A DNA stretch of 64,000 nt, taken from the NCBI RefSeq assembly GCF_001650875.1, contig NZ_LXYI01000023.1, positions 186,001 through 250,000 of the forward strand, in the 5' to 3' direction. This document shows, one piece after another, positions 35,201 through 44,242 of the stretch. The position numbers and the translations under genes are program-made. Origin of the DNA: Sulfitobacter sp. EhC04 (GTDB lineage Bacteria > Pseudomonadota > Alphaproteobacteria > Rhodobacterales > Rhodobacteraceae). Numbering within the stretch: the stretch's first letter is position 1; the number at the start of each line of letters is the position of its first letter. The notes under the pieces were generated by a model. That model was given only the letters and a program-made list of their open reading frames with translations. It had not been told where the DNA came from and made no database searches.

Positions 35201-36789
35201 GCGGGGGCCTTTTTGTGTTCAGGTTCGGCAACCCCATCGCCCCAAGGCGACATGGTTTCGGTGGTGCCGGAGTTGGTGGTGCCCTCGCGCATCACCCCTG
35301 CGGGGCAGGCAAAGGCAAAGGGGAAGGGCAGCCGTTGCGCCAGCGCCAGCGGGAAACTGTCCGCCAACGCCTCGGTGACAGGACCGGCAAGGCGTTCGTC
35401 CGCCACCACCTGCGCGCCGCCCGACGCGTCCAGACGCGGCGCTTCGATGGCGTCCTGCATCGACATGCCCTGTTCGATCAGGTGACCGCTGATCTGGGCC
35501 ACCGCAGGCATGATCTTGCGCCCGCCCGAGGCCCCCAACGCAAAGCGGCGCGTCGGGGTTTCGCCGATCACGGGACAGACGTTCATCAGACAGGCTTTGT
35601 CGGCGGCCAGCGAGTTCGGCTTGCCCGGTTCGGGGTCGAACCACATGATGCCGTTGTTCAGGTTCAGGCCGGTCGAGGGCGACACGACCTTGGAGCCGAA
35701 GATCGACAGCAGGGTTTGTGTCATCGCCACCATGTTGCCTGCACTGTCGACGATGGAAAAATGCGTGGTGCAGCCGGGGGCCTTGGCGCTTTCGTGGTCG
35801 CCCATGTTGGTCAGCCGTTCGGCATAGGCGGCGCGCAGCCCGTTGGCGCGGGCGACATAGGCGGCAGGGGTATCGGCATCAGCGGCGGCATAACCGTCCT
35901 GCCAACGGGCCAGCGTGTCGGCCAGCGTGGGGCCCGCGGTCAGCCCCGGCATGGCGTGGATGGTGCCATCGCGGAACGGGATCGACAGCGGGTCGGACCA
36001 TGTGACGCTGTAACCCGCCAGGTCTTCCATCGACAGGAAACCGCCCTTGTCAGTCACGTCACGCACCAGCGCTGCGGCAATGTCGCCGCGATAGAACGCT
36101 TCTTCGCCCTCGCGGGCGAGTTGCTCCAGCGTTTCGGCCATCTTGCTTTGGTCCAGCCGCTGATCGGCCAGCGCGGTCCAGCCGGACCCTTTGGGCCATT
36201 GGCCATCGTCCAGATAGAGCGCCGCCGCATCAGGATCACGCGCCAGATCACGCGCGCTGGAGGCGATGACAAGGGCCGCGTACCAGTCCACGTGCAAGCC
36301 GCGTTTGGCAAGTTCAACGGCGGGCGCCAGCAGCGTGTCCCACGGCATCCGGCCAAAGCGGCCGTGTGCGGCGGAAATGCCCGCCATCGTGCCGGGCACG
36401 GCGACCGATGTGGCCCCGGTGACGTTGCGGTCCTCGACCACCGATTCCCACGGGAACAGGTCCGATGCCTTGCCCGCGCCCGACAGCGGATAATGCCCCA
36501 CATCGAGTGTGGCGGAGGACCGCATACCATAGTTCAACGCATGGGCGCGACCCTCGTCCGCGCGCCACAGCATCATGGCACCGCCGCCCATCGGGCCGGA
36601 CATCCACGGCTCCAGCACGCCAATGGCAAAGCTGACCGCAACGGCGGCGTCCACCGCGTCACCGCCTGCGGCCAGAACCTCGGCCCCGACTTCGGCGGCG
36701 CGAAGATGCTGGGCGGCGACAACACCGCCCGAAGTGGCCGTGACACCCGGCTTGCGGGTCTGCTGGCTGCGCGAAAACGATCCGCTCAT
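35197..36789 (-). CDS. Gamma-glutamyltransferase-family hydrolase, no signal peptide
   Basis: 530-residue Ntn-hydrolase of the GGT family. The autoprocessing/catalytic threonine is residue 341 in GCTTHFSIVD; FGSKVVSPSTGLNLNNG and ALGASGGRKIMP are the usual small-subunit motifs. The N-terminus ([15 protein letters not shown]) has no signal peptide, unlike periplasmic GGT, so it should act on gamma-glutamyl compounds after import; YwrD-type GGTs are similar in this and in length. It overlaps both neighbours by ATGA junctions (ABC ATPase upstream, M20 hydrolase downstream). Substrates could be glutathione-like peptides, gamma-glutamyl amines or gamma-glutamyl-ACC. Confidence 0.92.
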   Translation of the reverse strand: MSGSFSRSQQTRKPGVTATSGGVVAAQHLRAAEVGAEVLAAGGDAVDAAVAVSFAIGVLEPWMSGPMGGGAMMLWRADEGRAHALNYGMRSSATLDVGHYPLSGAGKASDLFPWESVVEDRNVTGATSVAVPGTMAGISAAHGRFGRMPWDTLLAPAVELAKRGLHVDWYAALVIASSARDLARDPDAAALYLDDGQWPKGSGWTALADQRLDQSKMAETLEQLAREGEEAFYRGDIAAALVRDVTDKGGFLSMEDLAGYSVTWSDPLSIPFRDGTIHAMPGLTAGPTLADTLARWQDGYAAADADTPAAYVARANGLRAAYAERLTNMGDHESAKAPGCTTHFSIVDSAGNMVAMTQTLLSIFGSKVVSPSTGLNLNNGIMWFDPEPGKPNSLAADKACLMNVCPVIGETPTRRFALGASGGRKIMPAVAQISGHLIEQGMSMQDAIEAPRLDASGGAQVVADERLAGPVTEALADSFPLALAQRLPFPFAFACPAGVMREGTTNSGTTETMSPWGDGVAEPEHKKAPA

Positions 36790-38423
36790 GCGACCGCCGG
36801 GGGCAGGGTGGAGATATCGGGCACGTTCCAGTGTTTGCCCGGCTGCGCATCCAGCAGCATCCGGGTGTAAGGGTGCGATGGTGCGCCAAAGACCTGTTCG
36901 ACGGTGCCGCGTTCCACCACATCGCCTTCTTGCATGACGATCAGCGTGTCACAAACCTGTGCCGCGACGCGCAGGTCGTGGGTGATGAACAGCACGGTCA
37001 GGCCCATCCGGTCACGGATTTCGTTCAGCAGCTTGAGCACCTCTTTTTGCACCGAGACATCCAGCGCCGACACGGCCTCGTCCGCAATCAGGATTTTCGG
37101 TTCGACCATCAGCGCGCGCGCGATGCAAATCCGCTGACGTTGACCGCCGGAAAACTGGTTCGGATAGCGGTTCAGCACCTCGGGGTCCAGCCGCACGATC
37201 TTCATCAGCTCGCGGGCGCGTTCCATCGCCTTTGCGCGGTTTTCGCCAAAGTTCACCGGCCCCTCGACCAGCTGGTCGCCAATGGTGCGGCGCGGGTTCA
37301 GAGAACCGTAGGGGTCCTGAAACACGATCTGGATGTGTTTACGATAAGGATGCAGGTCATTGCGTGACATCAGGGCGATGTCCTTGCCCTCGACCGAGAC
37401 AACGCCGCTTTCGGGGTCTTCCAGTCGGATCAGGCATTTGACCAGTGTCGACTTGCCCGAGCCGCTTTCGCCGACGATGCCCAGCGTTTCGCCCTGATGC
37501 ACGGTAAAGTCCACGTCCTTGCAGGCGTGGACCCTGCGCGCGGGGCGGAACATGCCGCCTGCGACGTAATAGGTCTTGTTCAGGTTCGACACCTTCAACA
37601 CCTCGTGGCTGGTGATCGGTTCGGGCACGTCGCGGGTGCGGCGCGGCACCGCGTCGATCAGCAGGCGGGTATAGGGGTGTTGCGGGCGGTTCAGGACCTC
37701 TTCGGCGCTGCCCTGTTCGACGATCTTGCCATGCTGCATCACCACGACGCGGTCGGCAATCTCGGCCACCACGTCGAAATCGTGGGTCACGAACATGATG
37801 CCTGCGTCGTGCTTTTCGCGCAGTTCCTTGAACAGGTGCAGAATCTGCTGCTGCGTGGACAGGTCGAGCGCCGTTGTCGGCTCGTCTGCGATCAGCAGCG
37901 CGGGGTCCAATGCAAGGGCCATGGCAATCACGATGCGCTGGCGCTGTCCGCCTGACAGCTGGTGCGGGTACGATCCGTAGATGCGCGGCGGATCGGGCAG
38001 GTGGACCTCTTCCAGCAGCTTGATGGTGCGGGCCTTGCGTTCAGCCGCGCCCAGATTGGTGTGTTGCTGGAACATCTCTTCGATCTGGTCGCCCACGGTA
38101 TAGCAGGGGTTCAGCGCCGACATCGGCTCCTGAAAGATCATCGCCATGCGACGCCCGCGCAGGTTGCTGTGCGCGCGCTTGGACAGTTTCAGCAGGTCGT
38201 GCCCGTCAAATCGTATTTCACCCTGCGACGGTTTCAGCGCCTGCGGCAGCAGCCCCATGGTGGTAAAGGCCGTGATCGACTTGCCCGAGCCGCTTTCGCC
38301 GACGATGCAGACGATTTCCTTGGGCATCACTTGCAGCGACAGGTTTTCGACAGCATGGGCGCGGTCAGCGGCCTTGGGCAGGTCAACGGTCAGGTTGTTG
38401 ATGGACAGGATAGGATCGGTCAT
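36786..38423 (-). CDS. Peptide-type ABC transporter, fused dual ATP-binding protein (GsiA-like)
   Basis: 545-residue fused ATPase with two nucleotide-binding domains: [44 protein letters not shown] and then [43 protein letters not shown]. The architecture is that of GsiA, the ATPase of the glutathione importer, and of the first cluster's ATPase at 2894. The start overlaps the permease stop and the stop overlaps the GGT start. It powers import of the substrate bound by the protein encoded at 40330. Confidence 0.94.
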   Translation of the reverse strand: MTDPILSINNLTVDLPKAADRAHAVENLSLQVMPKEIVCIVGESGSGKSITAFTTMGLLPQALKPSQGEIRFDGHDLLKLSKRAHSNLRGRRMAMIFQEPMSALNPCYTVGDQIEEMFQQHTNLGAAERKARTIKLLEEVHLPDPPRIYGSYPHQLSGGQRQRIVIAMALALDPALLIADEPTTALDLSTQQQILHLFKELREKHDAGIMFVTHDFDVVAEIADRVVVMQHGKIVEQGSAEEVLNRPQHPYTRLLIDAVPRRTRDVPEPITSHEVLKVSNLNKTYYVAGGMFRPARRVHACKDVDFTVHQGETLGIVGESGSGKSTLVKCLIRLEDPESGVVSVEGKDIALMSRNDLHPYRKHIQIVFQDPYGSLNPRRTIGDQLVEGPVNFGENRAKAMERARELMKIVRLDPEVLNRYPNQFSGGQRQRICIARALMVEPKILIADEAVSALDVSVQKEVLKLLNEIRDRMGLTVLFITHDLRVAAQVCDTLIVMQEGDVVERGTVEQVFGAPSHPYTRMLLDAQPGKHWNVPDISTLPPAVA

Positions 38424-39334
38424 CAGTTGCGGCCCTCCGGTGCGGTGACGTCACGCAGGCCGTCGCCCAGCATGTTGATGGCAAGCACCAGAAAGAACAG
38501 CGCCACGCCGGGAATGGTGATCAGCCAGGGTTCAAACAACAGCATGTCCTTGCCTTCCGAAATCATCAGGCCCCAGGACGGCGTGGGCGGTTGTACGCCC
38601 AGACCAAGGAAGGACAGCGCTGCTTCCAGAATGATGGCGTGGGCCATTTCCAGTGTGAAAATGACGATCAGGTGGTTCATCACGTTGGGCAGGATGTCCT
38701 TGACCAGAATGCGCGGCAGCGATGCGCCCAGCACTTCGGCGGCGGCGACATATTCCTGTTTGCGCACCTGCATCGTGGCCGAGCGCAGCACGACCGCAAA
38801 GCGGTCCCACAGCAGCAGCCCCAGAACCGAGACGACGACGGTTAGCGAGCCGCCGAACAGCGCAACGACAGCGAGCGCCACGAGCACAACGGGCATCGCC
38901 AGCCGCACGTTGATCAGGAAGGTCACGACCATATCGACCTTGCCGCCGAAATAGCCCGCCAGAATGCCCAGCGTCGAGCCGATGATGCCCGAAATGACGG
39001 CGGCCAGAATGCCGATCATCAGCGAGATGCGCGCGCCATAGGCCAGTCGCGCCCAGAAGTCGCGCCCCAGCCCGTCGGTGCCCAGCCAATGCTCGGATGT
39101 ACCGCCGAGGAACACCGGCGGTTTCATCCGTGCCAGCAGGCTTTGCTGGTAAGGGTCGTATTGGGTCAGCAGCGGGGCAAAGATCGCAATGAACATGACG
39201 ATCAGCATGACGACGGCACCAAACATCAGGCCTTTATGGTGCAGGGCGCGTTTGCGCAGGGCCTGTCCGGGCGTCAGCGGCTTGTCGCGGAGTTCCTGCC
39301 GGGGCAGGTCGGTGGGTGTGGTTGTATCGGTCAT
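38423..39334 (-). CDS. ABC transporter permease, DppC/GsiD type
   Basis: 303-residue inner-membrane permease with an N-terminal OppC-like helix (LMFGAVVMLIVMFIAIF), HWLGTDGLGRDFWARL, and an EAA loop in AAEVLGASLPRILVKDILP. The ATG at 39334 was chosen for the AGGAC site 6 bases upstream; 13 further codons are open but lie in the tail of the neighbouring permease. Part of the seven-gene operon. Confidence 0.94.
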   Translation of the reverse strand: MTDTTTPTDLPRQELRDKPLTPGQALRKRALHHKGLMFGAVVMLIVMFIAIFAPLLTQYDPYQQSLLARMKPPVFLGGTSEHWLGTDGLGRDFWARLAYGARISLMIGILAAVISGIIGSTLGILAGYFGGKVDMVVTFLINVRLAMPVVLVALAVVALFGGSLTVVVSVLGLLLWDRFAVVLRSATMQVRKQEYVAAAEVLGASLPRILVKDILPNVMNHLIVIFTLEMAHAIILEAALSFLGLGVQPPTPSWGLMISEGKDMLLFEPWLITIPGVALFFLVLAINMLGDGLRDVTAPEGRN

Positions 39335-39342
39335 ATCAGTCC

Positions 39343-40260
39343 TCAACCCACGCGCAGCCGTGGGTCCAGCCATGCGTTCAACACGTCAGCCAGGAAGGTG
39401 AACAGAATGTAGAAGGTCGAAAAGATCAGGATCAGCGCCTGCATCGTCGGCAGGTCGTTGCGCGCGATGGATTCCCACGCCAGATAACCCGCCCCATGCA
39501 GCGCAAAGACGGTTTCGACCACGATCGAGCCGCCCAGCATAAAGCCCATCTGGACCGCCGCCAGGCTGACCACGGGGATGATCGCATTGCGCAGGGCGTG
39601 CTTGAACATCACCTTGCGGGTGCGCAGCCCCTTGGCCCGCGCGGTGCGGATATAGTCGGAGGACAGCACCTCCATCATCCCCGCCCTCGTCAGGCGCATG
39701 ATCGCCGGGGTGGCGTAATAACCCAGAACGATGGTGGGCAGCACAAAGTGCTGCCAGGTTTCATTGCCCGAAGCAGGCAGCAGCCGCAGATTGATTGAAA
39801 AGACGATGATCAGGATCAGACCAAACCAGAACGACGGAATGGCCTGACCGACCACCGACAGAAACAGCGCAAAGCGGTCGATCAGGGAATTGGGATTGGC
39901 CGCCGCGGCAACACCCAGCGGGATCGCCACCGCGAGTGCAAGGGTTATGGCAAACAGGCCCAGCTTCATGGTGACGGTCAGCCGGTCGGCAATCAGATCG
40001 GTCACGGACATGTCGAAATACCACGACCGTCCCAGATCACCGGTCAAAGCCGACCCCAGCCAATCGCCATATTGCACGATCATCGGCCGGTCAAAACCGA
40101 AGCGTTCGTTGACCAGAGCGATATCTTCCGAACTGGCATTCTCGCCCGCAATGGCCACCGCCGGATCGCCTGCCATGAACAACAGGCTGAAACTGATGAA
40201 AGAAACGGTCAGGGCCACCAAAAGCGCAAGACCGAGACGTTTGAGTATGTAGACGGCCAT
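39343..40260 (-). CDS. ABC transporter permease, DppB/GsiC type
   Basis: 305-residue permease. It starts MAVYILKRLGLALLV, a typical DppB N-terminal helix; it has SFWFGLILIIVFSI and the coupling loop TARAKGLRTRKVMFKHALRN. It follows the binding-protein gene after a strong hairpin and precedes the second permease by 8 bases. Forms the membrane channel with the 38423 product. Confidence 0.94.
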   Translation of the reverse strand: MAVYILKRLGLALLVALTVSFISFSLLFMAGDPAVAIAGENASSEDIALVNERFGFDRPMIVQYGDWLGSALTGDLGRSWYFDMSVTDLIADRLTVTMKLGLFAITLALAVAIPLGVAAAANPNSLIDRFALFLSVVGQAIPSFWFGLILIIVFSINLRLLPASGNETWQHFVLPTIVLGYYATPAIMRLTRAGMMEVLSSDYIRTARAKGLRTRKVMFKHALRNAIIPVVSLAAVQMGFMLGGSIVVETVFALHGAGYLAWESIARNDLPTMQALILIFSTFYILFTFLADVLNAWLDPRLRVG

Positions 40261-40293
40261 CGTGCGTCACCTTCCGGGCAAAGAAACAGGCAC

Positions 40294-40321
40294 GGGCCGC
40301 GCAACAGATGCCGCGCGGCCC
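40294..40321 (-). terminator. Stem-loop between binding-protein and permease genes
   Basis: A 9-bp stem, GGGCCGCGC (40294-40302) with GCGCGGCCC (40313-40321), 10-base loop, just after the binding-protein stop on the minus strand. The same arrangement occurs in the first ABC operon (6313). It probably acts as an attenuator or mRNA stabiliser. Confidence 0.65.
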
Positions 40322-40329
40322 GCCAAAGG

Positions 40330-41844
40330 TTATTTCCAGGCGAAGTCTGCGAAACGGATGACTTCGTCGTCTGTGGGTGTGAAGTCCAGCTCTTTGCTGA
40401 GCACATAGTTCACGTTGTAGGTCCACAGCGGCACCCAATAGGCTTCTTCGGCGATCTTGGCATGTGCTTTGCTGTACAGTTCTTCACGCTTGGCACGGTC
40501 GGTGATGGAACCTGCTTCTTTCACCCATTCGATGATTTCCGGGTCATGCGCATCGTCCAGATCGCCGCCGGTAAAGAACTCGCCAGTGATCGCCGAGACG
40601 TCGGGCAGCGAATACGATCCCCATGTCTGGAAGGAAATCGCCACCTCGTCCTTTGTACGTTTTTCACGCAGGGCGGCGTATTGCAGGTAATTGAAGTTGG
40701 TCTTGATCCCGACCGCATTCAGGAACCCCATCATCGCCTCGGCATAGGGCCGGTCGCGGTAGGCGTAAAAGTCGATCTCGAATCCATCCGGATACCCGGC
40801 TTCGGCCAACAGCGCCTTGGCCTTTTCAGGATCGTAGTCATAGGTCGTCACGCTGAGGTCACAGCCGAACTGGATCGGCGCGCACCCTGCGTTCACAACT
40901 TCGGACGAGCCTTTGACCAGCGCGTTGACAATCGCCTGACGGTCGACGGCGTGATAGATTGCCTGTCGCACCGCTTTCTTGGTCATCGGGCCATCGGGAT
41001 CAGCGGCACCCTGGGCGTCCATCGTGATATAGCCTATGCGCATCGCCTGCGCGTTAACCACGTCAAACCGATCGTCCATCTCGGCCAGTTTCTCGGCCTG
41101 ATCGGCGGGCACATTCCACAAAAAGTCCAGGCCGCCGTTGAACAGCTCTGCCACCTGGGTATTCATGTCCGGGATCGTCTTGACCTCGATCTTGCCAATC
41201 TCGCCCTTGCCCTTGGGGCTATCGTGATAGTTTTCGTTCAGGCTCAGCTCATAGAGCTTGCCAGCCTCGACCATGTCGACCTTATAGGGGCCGGTGCCCA
41301 CGGGATTGGCATTCATGCCGGTGGGCCCAACTTCGGCATAGTATTCGTCCGGATACATGACGACGACGCTTGCAAGATATTCTTCGGCTGGCGGGAACGG
41401 CGCGTTCAGATTGATACGCACCGTATTGCCGTCGACCTTTTCTGCGCTTTTCATCCAGTTGACGTTGGTCATCACCTTGATGCCGTTGTCGGGGTTGGTG
41501 ACGAAGTTGACAGTGTAGACCACATCATCGGCGTTGAAGACTTCGCCGTTGTGAAACGTCACACCCTCCCGCAGTTTGAATTCGACCGTGACATCATCAA
41601 TCCAGGTCCATTCGGTCGCAAGATTGCCCGAGATTTCGCCCGAAATGGGGTCACGGAACAACAGGGCGTCCCAGACGCCGCGGGTGAAGAGGATGCCTTC
41701 GCGGGCAGAGTTGAAATAGGTGTCGACGGATTCCAGTTCCTTGGTGAAGGCCAGGCGCAGGGTATCGTCCGCCTTGTCTGCGAATGCGGGTGCGGCGGCC
41801 AGCAGGCCCAGGGCAGTGCCGGTCATCAGGTTTTTCAGTGTCAT
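40330..41844 (-). CDS. ABC transporter substrate-binding protein, family 5, Sec-exported
   Basis: 504-residue periplasmic binding protein with a Sec signal peptide (MTLKNLMTGTALGLLAAAPAFA, cleavage after AFA) and SBP_bac_5 features such as LREGVTFHNGEVFNADDV and AIYHAVDRQAIVNAL. Unlike the first cluster's protein it has no twin-arginine signal. It is the first gene of the operon, with the palindrome TTGTATACAA 52 bases before its ATG. The co-transcribed GGT, M20 hydrolase and amidase point to gamma-glutamyl or N-acyl amino acid conjugates as ligands; this is inference. Confidence 0.93.
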   Translation of the reverse strand: MTLKNLMTGTALGLLAAAPAFADKADDTLRLAFTKELESVDTYFNSAREGILFTRGVWDALLFRDPISGEISGNLATEWTWIDDVTVEFKLREGVTFHNGEVFNADDVVYTVNFVTNPDNGIKVMTNVNWMKSAEKVDGNTVRINLNAPFPPAEEYLASVVVMYPDEYYAEVGPTGMNANPVGTGPYKVDMVEAGKLYELSLNENYHDSPKGKGEIGKIEVKTIPDMNTQVAELFNGGLDFLWNVPADQAEKLAEMDDRFDVVNAQAMRIGYITMDAQGAADPDGPMTKKAVRQAIYHAVDRQAIVNALVKGSSEVVNAGCAPIQFGCDLSVTTYDYDPEKAKALLAEAGYPDGFEIDFYAYRDRPYAEAMMGFLNAVGIKTNFNYLQYAALREKRTKDEVAISFQTWGSYSLPDVSAITGEFFTGGDLDDAHDPEIIEWVKEAGSITDRAKREELYSKAHAKIAEEAYWVPLWTYNVNYVLSKELDFTPTDDEVIRFADFAWK

Positions 41845-41895
41845 GGTAATCCTCGCTGTTACGTTGGTCGGGATGATGTATTTTTATTCTTGTTT

Positions 41896-41905
41896 TTGTA
41901 TACAA
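41896..41905. promoter_or_regulatory. MatR-type operator before the ABC transporter operon
   Basis: Perfect palindrome TTGTATACAA, 52 bases upstream of the binding-protein ATG. It is identical to the site at 42813 next to the GntR gene. Established work on Rhizobium MatR describes a target containing TTGTATAC, so this looks like a second site of the same regulator. Confidence 0.75.
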
Positions 41906-42109
41906 CATCGGCTGATTGTAATTGGTCAAGTAAATACTGCATTTTCTTGTGACGAGTCCGGTGCGACAACGCGGCTGATACATATTTGGGCATTGTCGGC
42001 CGGGCATCGCGTCCGCACCTGTTGTCCCTGCAAGAATGGGAACGACAGCCGCACCCGTTTCAGGCCGGGCCGATCTTGTGGGCTGAGAACGGATTTTTGT
42101 GACAGGCCG

Positions 42110-42766
42110 TTAGGATGCCGCCGTTTTCAGGCCTGCCATCAAGCTCTGAAACCGCTCGCCCTGGACGTTCACGTGGTCCCGCAGCGCATTGGCTGCGGCA
42201 TTGGAATCCCCTGCCGTCAGCGCCTCTACAATCACCTCGTGCTCGGTCAGTGACTGCGGCATCCTTCCGCGCAGGCGCAGTTGCTGGCGGCGGAAAGGGC
42301 GCAGGCGTTTTTGCAGTTTCAGGCTTTCCTGCTCAAGAAAGCTGTTGCCCGATTCGCGGTAGATCGTGGCGTGGAACCGTTCGTTTTCTGTATAGTACAA
42401 GTCAGCGTCCTGCGCATCCGAAGCCGCCTGACAGCGCGCATTGGCCAGCCGCAGCATGTCCAGCGCGTCATCGGACATCCGCCGCGCGGCCAGACGGGCG
42501 CAGACCGCTTCCAGTTCGGCCATCACCTCGAACATCTCAAGCAGTTCCAGCGGGCCGGGCTGGCGTACAAAGGCACCGCGCCGCGGAATCAAGGTGACCA
42601 GTCCCGAACTTTCCAGACGCTGCAAAGCCTCGCGCAGCGGTGTGCGCGACACGCCGAACTGTTCGGCCAGCCGCACCTCGTCCAGCCGGTCGCCGTCGGC
42701 AAAGGTGCCGTCGAAAATCAACTGTTCCAAAGAGTTTGCGATGTTCACGGCGCTGCGTTGTTCCAT
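42110..42766 (-). CDS. matR: GntR-family (FCD domain) regulator, MatR-like
   Basis: 218-residue FadR-subfamily regulator: N-terminal wHTH (DEVRLAEQFGVSRTPLREALQRLESSGLV) and a C-terminal FCD domain with the metal/ligand residues in ENERFHATIYRESGN and LTEHEVIVEALTAGD. It is divergent from malonyl-CoA decarboxylase and synthetase genes, the arrangement of matR-matAB in Rhizobium, where MatR senses malonate. One TTGTATACAA palindrome lies 47 bases before its start and another before the downstream transporter operon, so the regulon appears to include both. Confidence 0.88.
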   Translation of the reverse strand: MEQRSAVNIANSLEQLIFDGTFADGDRLDEVRLAEQFGVSRTPLREALQRLESSGLVTLIPRRGAFVRQPGPLELLEMFEVMAELEAVCARLAARRMSDDALDMLRLANARCQAASDAQDADLYYTENERFHATIYRESGNSFLEQESLKLQKRLRPFRRQQLRLRGRMPQSLTEHEVIVEALTAGDSNAAANALRDHVNVQGERFQSLMAGLKTAAS

Positions 42767-42812
42767 ACAAAAAAGCTAGCTTGACGCGGCAAAGCACGCA
42801 ATAACTAATATC

Positions 42813-42822
42813 TTGTATACAA
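42813..42822. promoter_or_regulatory. MatR-type operator between matR-like gene and malonate genes
   Basis: TTGTATACAA, a perfect 10-bp palindrome (in context TCTTGTATACAAAG) in the divergent region between the regulator and the malonyl-CoA decarboxylase gene. Identical to 41896-41905. Suggests coordinated control by the MatR-like protein. Confidence 0.78.
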
Positions 42823-42984
42823 AGTAATTGACCTAAAAAACACGATGCGCCTATGATCAACCCATCTATTCAGTTGGTGTTGGCCCGTCAGGCACAAAAG
42901 CGGCTAGAACACGAGCACGCTTCACGCCGCGTTCGACGCGCGGCCCATCATCGGCTGCGGCACTCCGTCATAAGGACATGCAAC

Positions 42985-44238
42985 ATGACGATACTTGCTG
43001 ACCTGCTTTCGACCATGTTCGAAAGGCGCTATCGCCCCTTCGGCCAGGATCGCCCGTCGTCCCGTCCGATCGCGGCCCTGACCGCCGATCTGCTGGGCAG
43101 TGCGGGCGAAACGACCGAACAGGCGCTTGCCCAGGACATTCTGGGAAAATTCGCCAGCCTTGATGACGCCGGGAAGCTGGCGTTCCTGCAACACCTGGCG
43201 CATGACATGAACATCGACCCCGAAACAGTACGCTCCGCGCTGGATGCGTATGAGCAAACCCCGTCGAAGGCGACCTACCGGGCCTTCCTCAACGCTGCCG
43301 AACCACAGCGGCAGGAACTGATCCGCCGCCTGAATCGCGCGCCGGGGGCCACCGGCGCATTGGTACGGATGCGGGCGGACCTGCTGTCGCTGGCCGGAGA
43401 CGACCCTGAACTTGCCGCGCTCGATCTGGATTTCCGCCATCTTTTCGCATCCTGGTTCAACCGTGGTTTTCTGGTGCTGCGCCCGATCAGTTGGGAAAGC
43501 CCCGCGCATATCCTGGAAAAGATCATCGCCTATGAGGCAGTCCATGCCATTCACAGTTGGGACGACCTGCGCCGCAGGTTGCAGCCCAAAGACCGCCGCT
43601 GCTTTGCCTTTTTCCACCCCGCCATGCCGGACGAGCCGTTGATATTTGTCGAGGTGGCGCTGACAAAGGGCATTCCGGGATCAATACAGGCGCTGCTGGC
43701 CGAAGACCGGGCGGCGCTGAACCCCGAGGATTGCGACACCGCCGTTTTCTATTCGATCTCGAACTGTCAGGCCGGGCTGGCCAGCATTTCATTTGGCAAT
43801 TCTCTGATCAAGCAGGTGGCGGCGGACCTGTCCGCAGAACAGACCGGGCTGAAGAACTTTGTCACGCTTTCACCAATCCCGCTTCTGACCAAATGGGCGG
43901 CACAGAACAACATCGAGATGCCCGACACGCCCGCAATGCGGCGCGCGTTTGCGGCGCATTACCTGCTGGACGCCAAGGGCAGGGGCGATGGGCCTTACGA
44001 TCCGGTGGCGCGCTTTCATCTGGGCAATGGCGCGCTTGTCCATGCGGTCCATGCCGATGCGGATTCCTCGGCCAATGGCGCGGCAAATTCGGGTGGCGTG
44101 ATGGTCAACTATCTTTATGATCTTTCTGCCGTCGCGCAGAATCTTGAAAACTTTGCCACCAAGGGCAAGATCGTTGCCAGCGCGGATGTCACCGCCCTGG
44201 CAAAGTCATATGCCAACGCGACCACCGCGGAAAGATAA
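42985..44238 (+). CDS. matA: Malonyl-CoA decarboxylase
   Basis: 417-residue enzyme converting malonyl-CoA to acetyl-CoA and CO2. Family motifs are FYSISNCQAGLASISFGNSL, SGGVMVNYLYD and the conserved histidine/serine region around HAVHADADSSANG. The ATG at 42985 has AAGGA 8 bases upstream; an upstream open stretch from 42853 carries no family sequence. It is followed by malonyl-CoA synthetase after 4 bases, so exogenous malonate is activated and decarboxylated by this pair. Divergent from the MatR-like gene and probably induced by malonate. Confidence 0.95.
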   Translation: MTILADLLSTMFERRYRPFGQDRPSSRPIAALTADLLGSAGETTEQALAQDILGKFASLDDAGKLAFLQHLAHDMNIDPETVRSALDAYEQTPSKATYRAFLNAAEPQRQELIRRLNRAPGATGALVRMRADLLSLAGDDPELAALDLDFRHLFASWFNRGFLVLRPISWESPAHILEKIIAYEAVHAIHSWDDLRRRLQPKDRRCFAFFHPAMPDEPLIFVEVALTKGIPGSIQALLAEDRAALNPEDCDTAVFYSISNCQAGLASISFGNSLIKQVAADLSAEQTGLKNFVTLSPIPLLTKWAAQNNIEMPDTPAMRRAFAAHYLLDAKGRGDGPYDPVARFHLGNGALVHAVHADADSSANGAANSGGVMVNYLYDLSAVAQNLENFATKGKIVASADVTALAKSYANATTAER

Positions 44239-44242
44239 CACC

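Noticed and set aside
35215-36870. 551-codon plus-strand frame
   Set aside because: Antisense to the gamma-glutamyltransferase gene, whose motifs are complete; residue composition is rich in Gly/Arg/His/Gln as in shadow frames.
36786-41844. Second ABC cluster as a duplicate of the first
   Set aside because: Gene order, signal-peptide type (Sec versus Tat) and protein sequences differ; they are the same family but not a recent duplication.
40072-41952. 626-codon open frame on the plus strand
   Set aside because: It is antisense to the well-supported binding-protein and permease genes, has no ribosome-binding site or family motif, and has the composition of a GC-rich shadow frame.
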